Source: CAXMNX01 sp964194845 (GTDB lineage Bacteria; Pseudomonadota; Alphaproteobacteria; Rhodobacterales; Rhodobacteraceae). Taken from it: a stretch of 43,963 bases of DNA. A model generated the notes under the pieces. The model did not search any database and was not told where the DNA came from. It worked only from the letters and a program-made list of their open reading frames with translations. The stretch's first letter is position 1, and each line of letters starts with the position of its first letter. A program made the translations under genes and the position numbers. The stretch is from contig CAXMNX010000060.1 in NCBI GenBank assembly GCA_964194845.1, forward strand, positions 1-43,963, in the 5' to 3' direction. Below, one piece after another: positions 40,506 to 43,963 of the stretch.

Positions 40506-41447
40506 TCAGTTCAGATCGGACGCCGCAGCACGAACGTCTTCCGGATTTCCAACGGCGCGCGTTTCAGCATCCCTCGCAATCCGCCGGATCATGCCAGACA
40601 ATGCTTTCCCCGCCCCGATCTCGAAAAACTGCGTCACACCACCTTCTTCCACCATCCACTCGATGCTCTCGCGCCAACGAACGGTTTGGGTAACCTGTTC
40701 AACCAAAAGCGAAATAATTGTCGAAGAACTGCCGCAAGGCCGCGCCAATACATTAGAAACCAACGGAATAGGCGGATCAGCGATCTCGACGCGGCTAAGT
40801 GCCTCCGCCATAGCCCTCGCCGCAGGCTCCATCAGGCTGCAATGAAACGGCGCCGATACTGGCAGCAGCAACGCTCGTTTCGCGCCCTTTTCCTTGGCAA
40901 TAACGATCGCTCTTTCCACAGCCGCCTTGTGTCCCGAAACGACAACTTGCGCGGGATCGTTGTCATTGGCGGCAGCGCAAACATCGCCTTGCGCCGCCTC
41001 GTCCGCCACGGCCTGAACCGCTTCAATATCCAGTCCAAGGATTGCCGCCATTGCCCCCTCGCCGACCGGAACCGCAGCTTGCATGGCCAATCCTCGCAGC
41101 CGCAACAGCCGGGCCGTGTCGGCAATCGTGATTGCTCCCGAAGCCGCAAGCGCGGAATATTCTCCAAGCGAATGCCCGGCCACGTAGGACGCCCTGGCAA
41201 CCTCGACGTCTTCCGACGCTAAAGCGCGAAGTGCGGCAATCGACGTCGCCATCAGCGCTGGCTGGGCATTCTCAGTCAGCGTCAGCGTTTCCTGCTCGCC
41301 TTCCCAGATGAGCGTGGAAAGTTTTTCCCCAAGTGCGTCGTCAACCTCGTCGAATACCGCCTTCGCCGCGGGATAGGATTCAGCCAGATCGCGACCCATG
41401 CCAATTGTCTGTGCCCCTTGTCCCGGGAAAACGAATGCTACGCTCAT
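40506..41447 (-). CDS. fabD: Malonyl-CoA:ACP transacylase
   Basis: Loads malonyl groups from CoA onto AcpP. The 313-residue protein has the N-terminal FVFPGQGAQTIGMGRDL, the active-site Ser93 in VAGHSLGEYSALAASG (89-104) and the catalytic His in VSAPFHCSLMEPA. First gene of the fabD-fabG-acpP-fabF-mltG series; fabG starts 34 bases after its stop. Divergent from the cytochrome b561 gene. Confidence 0.97.
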   Translation of the reverse strand: MSVAFVFPGQGAQTIGMGRDLAESYPAAKAVFDEVDDALGEKLSTLIWEGEQETLTLTENAQPALMATSIAALRALASEDVEVARASYVAGHSLGEYSALAASGAITIADTARLLRLRGLAMQAAVPVGEGAMAAILGLDIEAVQAVADEAAQGDVCAAANDNDPAQVVVSGHKAAVERAIVIAKEKGAKRALLLPVSAPFHCSLMEPAARAMAEALSRVEIADPPIPLVSNVLARPCGSSSTIISLLVEQVTQTVRWRESIEWMVEEGGVTQFFEIGAGKALSGMIRRIARDAETRAVGNPEDVRAAASDLN

Positions 41448-41540
41448 GATCTGCTCCCACCCTCACTGTCCCAAGGGTCGTAGCCCAGAGCGTATTTGGG
41501 AACAAGTTGGTCCTTCGGTGAACTGTCGCTACTAAAGGGC

Positions 41541-42635
41541 ATGCAATTGGGAAATACCGCCAACAGCTATGGGCTTTTCGCCCGCGCGCTTCACTGGCTG
41601 ACGGTGCTGGTGATTCTAACGGCGTTTCCCCTTGGCCTGCTTGCCAACGGCCAGGATCTAACGACGGACACCGGCATTCAGAAGGCATTTCTGCTGTTTT
41701 CCGTCCACAAAACAACTGGCATTCTCGCTTTCACCCTAGGCGTCATTCGGCTTTTCTGGACGCTTTCCCAACCGCGCCCCGCACCAGTTCATCAAGACCG
41801 CCCGATCGAAAACTTCGTGGCCGCCATGGTCCACTGGATGCTCACAATAGCCCTGATCGCAGTCCCATTGGCCGGATGGATTTCCCACTCTGCAACGTCA
41901 GAACTTGCACCCATTTGGTGGCCATTTGGTCAGGCCCTGCCTTTCGTTCCGAAAGATCCCGCGCTGGCGGAAGGATTTGGCGCAATCCACCGGCTATTTA
42001 CAAAGGTGCTTTTGGCAGCGGTCACCCTCCATATCGCCGGTGCCCTGAAGCATCTGATTTTTGACAACGACGCGATATTTGCCCGCATGTGGCGCGGCAC
42101 AGCATCGGGTGCCTTGACGCACAACAGCCAGATTAAACCGATTTCCGCCGCTGTTGTAATTTGGTCTGCCGCCCTCACCGCGGGACTATTGTTCGGCCTC
42201 GCACAATCCTCGCAAACAAGCGCAGAGCCAAGAGAATGGCCCCTTGCGGATGCTAACGTGGCGCTCCTCGACGGCAATGGTGAACTTTTGGCGACGGCGA
42301 CCGCCTATGGATTTCTTCTTGTTCTCAACACCGAAAGCCGAAATGCCGAAAAGGGGACACTTGATCTGACTGTTCCACTTGATGCGCTGGACGGACCCGC
42401 AGTCGACGCCATCATTAATTCCGCGCCATTCCCGCTACTTCAATTTATCGCCATCGTGTCCGGCGACCCTCCGAGCCTTTCAGCCACGGGCGCGATCACC
42501 GTGGGCAACTCGCAGGATCAAGCAGAACTCAAAGTTGAGATTGTTCCGACCGGCGCAAAAGTTACTGGCACCTCCCCAGTTCCCGGCCTGGCAGACGCAT
42601 TCTTATCCATCAATGCTCTGGCCCTCAGACCCTAA
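41541..42635 (+). CDS. Cytochrome b561-family protein with C-terminal YceI-like domain
   Basis: A 364-residue inner-membrane protein. Residues 1-200 hold four TM helices with candidate haem-ligand histidines in FARALHWLTVL, LFSVHKTTGIL, AAMVHWMLTIA and TLHIAGALKHL, as in the b561/NiFe-hydrogenase-type family. A fifth hydrophobic stretch (about 198-218) leads to a periplasmic C-terminal part (about 225-364, starting WPLADANVALL) with a strand pattern like a YceI lipocalin-type domain; that second assignment is tentative. The ATG at 41541 (MQLGNTANSYGLFARAL) is chosen because it opens the b561 pattern. Its stop overlaps that of acuI on the other strand. Confidence 0.82.
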   Translation: MQLGNTANSYGLFARALHWLTVLVILTAFPLGLLANGQDLTTDTGIQKAFLLFSVHKTTGILAFTLGVIRLFWTLSQPRPAPVHQDRPIENFVAAMVHWMLTIALIAVPLAGWISHSATSELAPIWWPFGQALPFVPKDPALAEGFGAIHRLFTKVLLAAVTLHIAGALKHLIFDNDAIFARMWRGTASGALTHNSQIKPISAAVVIWSAALTAGLLFGLAQSSQTSAEPREWPLADANVALLDGNGELLATATAYGFLLVLNTESRNAEKGTLDLTVPLDALDGPAVDAIINSAPFPLLQFIAIVSGDPPSLSATGAITVGNSQDQAELKVEIVPTGAKVTGTSPVPGLADAFLSINALALRP

Positions 42636-43618
42636 GCATTCACGTCCACGACGACCCTGCCTTTAACCTGCCCCTTCAGAATGTCGGACCCAAGCTTCGG
42701 CAGATCCGCCAATGTTGCTGGCCTTATCATCGCCTCGAGCTTATCCATCGGCAGATCCGCCGCGATCCGATCCCAGGCGCGCACCCGGTATTCAAATGGC
42801 TGCATGACACTGTCGATACCAAGCAGGTTTACCCCGCGCAGCAGAAACGGGATGACCGTCGCGGGCAATCCCGCACCACCTGCCAGCCCAACAGCCGCAA
42901 CCGATGCACCATATTTCATCTGCCCCAAAACCCGCGCCAGCATCGCGCCGCCAACTGCGTCCACACATCCAGCCCAGGCTTCGGCCTCCAACGGCCGCTT
43001 GACGGTCTCGTTCAGCCCTTCGCGCGCAACAATCCGGCTTGCCCCCAACGCCCTGAGATAGTCGCCAGTTTCCGGGCGTCCGGTAACAGCGGCAACTTCG
43101 TATCCCAAATTCGAAAGTATGGATGTGGCGACCGACCCAACCCCGCCAGCGGCACCCGTGACCAGAACCTCACCATTTCCGGGCGTTAGCCCGTGATCTT
43201 CAAGCGCCATGACCGCCAACATCGCGGTAAAGCCCGCCGTGCCGACTGCCATTGCCGCGCGCGTCGTAAGTTCGCTTGGCAAAGGCACAAGCCAATCCGC
43301 GTTCACGCGGGCTTTTTCGGCATAGCCGCCCCAGCGAGCCTCGCCCACGCGCCAGCCGGTCAATACAACTTTGTCGCCAGCTGCATATCGGCTGTCCTCC
43401 GACACCTCGACTGTTCCGGCAAAATCTATACCCGGCACATGCGGATAGTTGCGAACAAGCCCACCGCCCAGTCCGATGCACAACCCGTCTTTGTAGTTTA
43501 CCGTTGAGTATTCGACTGCAACCGTGACGTTACCGTCGGGAAGGCGGCTTTCTTCGATATCCTGAACGCTGGCATTGGCGGCACCTTCTTCGCTTTTTTC
43601 CACGACCAAAGCCCGCAT
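42632..43618 (-). CDS. acuI: Acrylyl-CoA reductase / quinone oxidoreductase-like MDR protein
   Basis: A 328-residue medium-chain reductase of the AcuI (YhdH) type, which in Rhodobacteraceae reduces toxic acryloyl-CoA, formed for example from DMSP, to propionyl-CoA with NADPH. Visible are STVNYKDGLCIG near residue 40, YPHVPGIDFAGTVE, GWRVGEARWGGYAEKARVN in part, the Rossmann motif VTGAAGGVGSVATSIL and LLGIDSVMQP. It lacks zinc-binding residues, as expected for this group. No other DMSP genes are nearby. Convergent with the b561 gene. Confidence 0.9.
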   Translation of the reverse strand: MRALVVEKSEEGAANASVQDIEESRLPDGNVTVAVEYSTVNYKDGLCIGLGGGLVRNYPHVPGIDFAGTVEVSEDSRYAAGDKVVLTGWRVGEARWGGYAEKARVNADWLVPLPSELTTRAAMAVGTAGFTAMLAVMALEDHGLTPGNGEVLVTGAAGGVGSVATSILSNLGYEVAAVTGRPETGDYLRALGASRIVAREGLNETVKRPLEAEAWAGCVDAVGGAMLARVLGQMKYGASVAAVGLAGGAGLPATVIPFLLRGVNLLGIDSVMQPFEYRVRAWDRIAADLPMDKLEAMIRPATLADLPKLGSDILKGQVKGRVVVDVNA

Positions 43619-43864
43619 GATCCATCTCCCGCCATAGTGTCGATTTACTGTCTCGGCGTTTCACAATCCAAACGAATTGCCGTCCGAATCTGAAATGCCC
43701 AACCACCGCCGTATGGTATAATCTGATGCTATCGACAAGTGCCGCAGCGACCGACAATAGCACTGCCAAAGACGCACACAATGACAGCAACATTTAAGAA
43801 CTATCCAGCCACGCGGGCAATAAGCACTCTTCCAATATTAACCCTAAGCCCCTATATTCAAAGC

Positions 43865-43963
43865 GTTCCGGCAACGGGACTATGGACATAAACGCGCTCG
43901 TAATAAGCGGATCGGACCCGGGGGCGGTACCCGGCGGCTCCACCAACATCCCTTATTGGGGGA
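43865..43963 (+). ncRNA. ssrA: tmRNA, acceptor (3') part of a probably circularly permuted ssrA gene; runs off the right edge
   Basis: The stretch ending at 43945 has a tRNA-like 3' end: T-stem CCGGG (43918-43922) and CCCGG (43930-43934) around the 7-base loop GGCGGTA, then the acceptor strand CGGCTCC (43935-43941) and an encoded ACCA (43942-43945). GGCTCCACCA is close to other tmRNA 3' ends. No normal tRNA D or anticodon arm precedes it, so it is not an ordinary tRNA. In alphaproteobacteria ssrA is permuted, with the acceptor part first and the tag-coding part after a processed spacer; that second part would lie beyond the window. The start is a guess based on TATATT at 43853-43858. Confidence 0.7.

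Noticed and set aside
43530..43793. 87-residue minus-strand frame upstream of acuI
   Set aside because: It starts in the intergenic region and runs into acuI in another frame, with no ribosome site; probably chance.
1..43963. CRISPR arrays, ordinary tRNA or rRNA genes
   Set aside because: I saw no regularly spaced direct repeats and no complete tRNA or rRNA pattern on either strand; only the tmRNA-like 3' end at the right edge.

Overview
The window reads as the chromosome of an alphaproteobacterium of the Rhodobacteraceae/Roseobacter kind. The grounds are the isc/suf gene order, an IscR-like regulator without the usual cysteine triad, a GTA-type locus in the fabF-mltG to dksA-cysE neighbourhood, an AcuI-type acrylyl-CoA reductase, a pyruvate dehydrogenase E1 beta carrying its own lipoyl domain, and the 3' part of what looks like a circularly permuted tmRNA gene. 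Assignment to a genus is not possible from the sequence alone. Most of the window is dense housekeeping DNA with short intergenic gaps.

Layout. 1-5427 (minus): an iron-sulfur assembly operon: iscR-like regulator, cysteine desulfurase, sufB, four small genes (two tiny membrane proteins, a YbjQ-family protein, a larger membrane protein), sufC and the start of sufD. Its promoter at 5513-5550 carries a perfect 17-bp Irr/ICE-type palindrome and an Rrf2-type dyad. 5589-8455 (plus): alpha/beta hydrolase, isocitrate dehydrogenase, a membrane protein. 8480-12536 (minus): a TbpB-like surface lipoprotein, then mutL-rmuC translationally coupled. 12628-16352: EamA exporter, small secreted protein, enolase, HAD dehalogenase, small acidic protein. 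16632-19768: anmK divergent from tyrS, and an ICMT-like methyltransferase. 19801-21942 (minus): two cyclophilins in tandem and a DUF3179 protein. 22080-24655 (plus): pgk, class I aldolase, ftsB-like gene. 24795-29012 (plus): pdhA-pdhB-small ORF-pdhC-MliC-like lipoprotein. 29038-31362: cysE-cysK operon divergent from a DksA-type gene.

31370-34912 (minus) is the most unusual part: the remnant of a gene transfer agent (GTA) cluster. Gene 1 is present, but the large terminase (gene 2) is cut just after its Walker B region and joined in frame to the C-terminal half of the gene 15 tail protein. This gives one 834-residue chimera; all head and tail genes normally between them are gone. The DUF2793 gene behind it has an in-frame TAA. 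A good sigma70-like promoter still precedes gene 1. A complete IS1380-family element (34980-36617) sits directly upstream.

36647-41447 (minus): the fatty-acid cluster fabD-fabG-acpP-fabF-mltG with an acpP terminator. 41541-43618: a cytochrome b561 protein with a YceI-like tail, convergent with acuI. The right edge enters ssrA. Functionally, central carbon flow (pgk, fba, eno, pdh, icd), Fe-S assembly and its sulfur supply (cysE, cysK, desulfurase), fatty-acid synthesis and cell-wall genes (anmK, mltG, ftsB) dominate; the GTA remnant and the IS element are the accessory parts.
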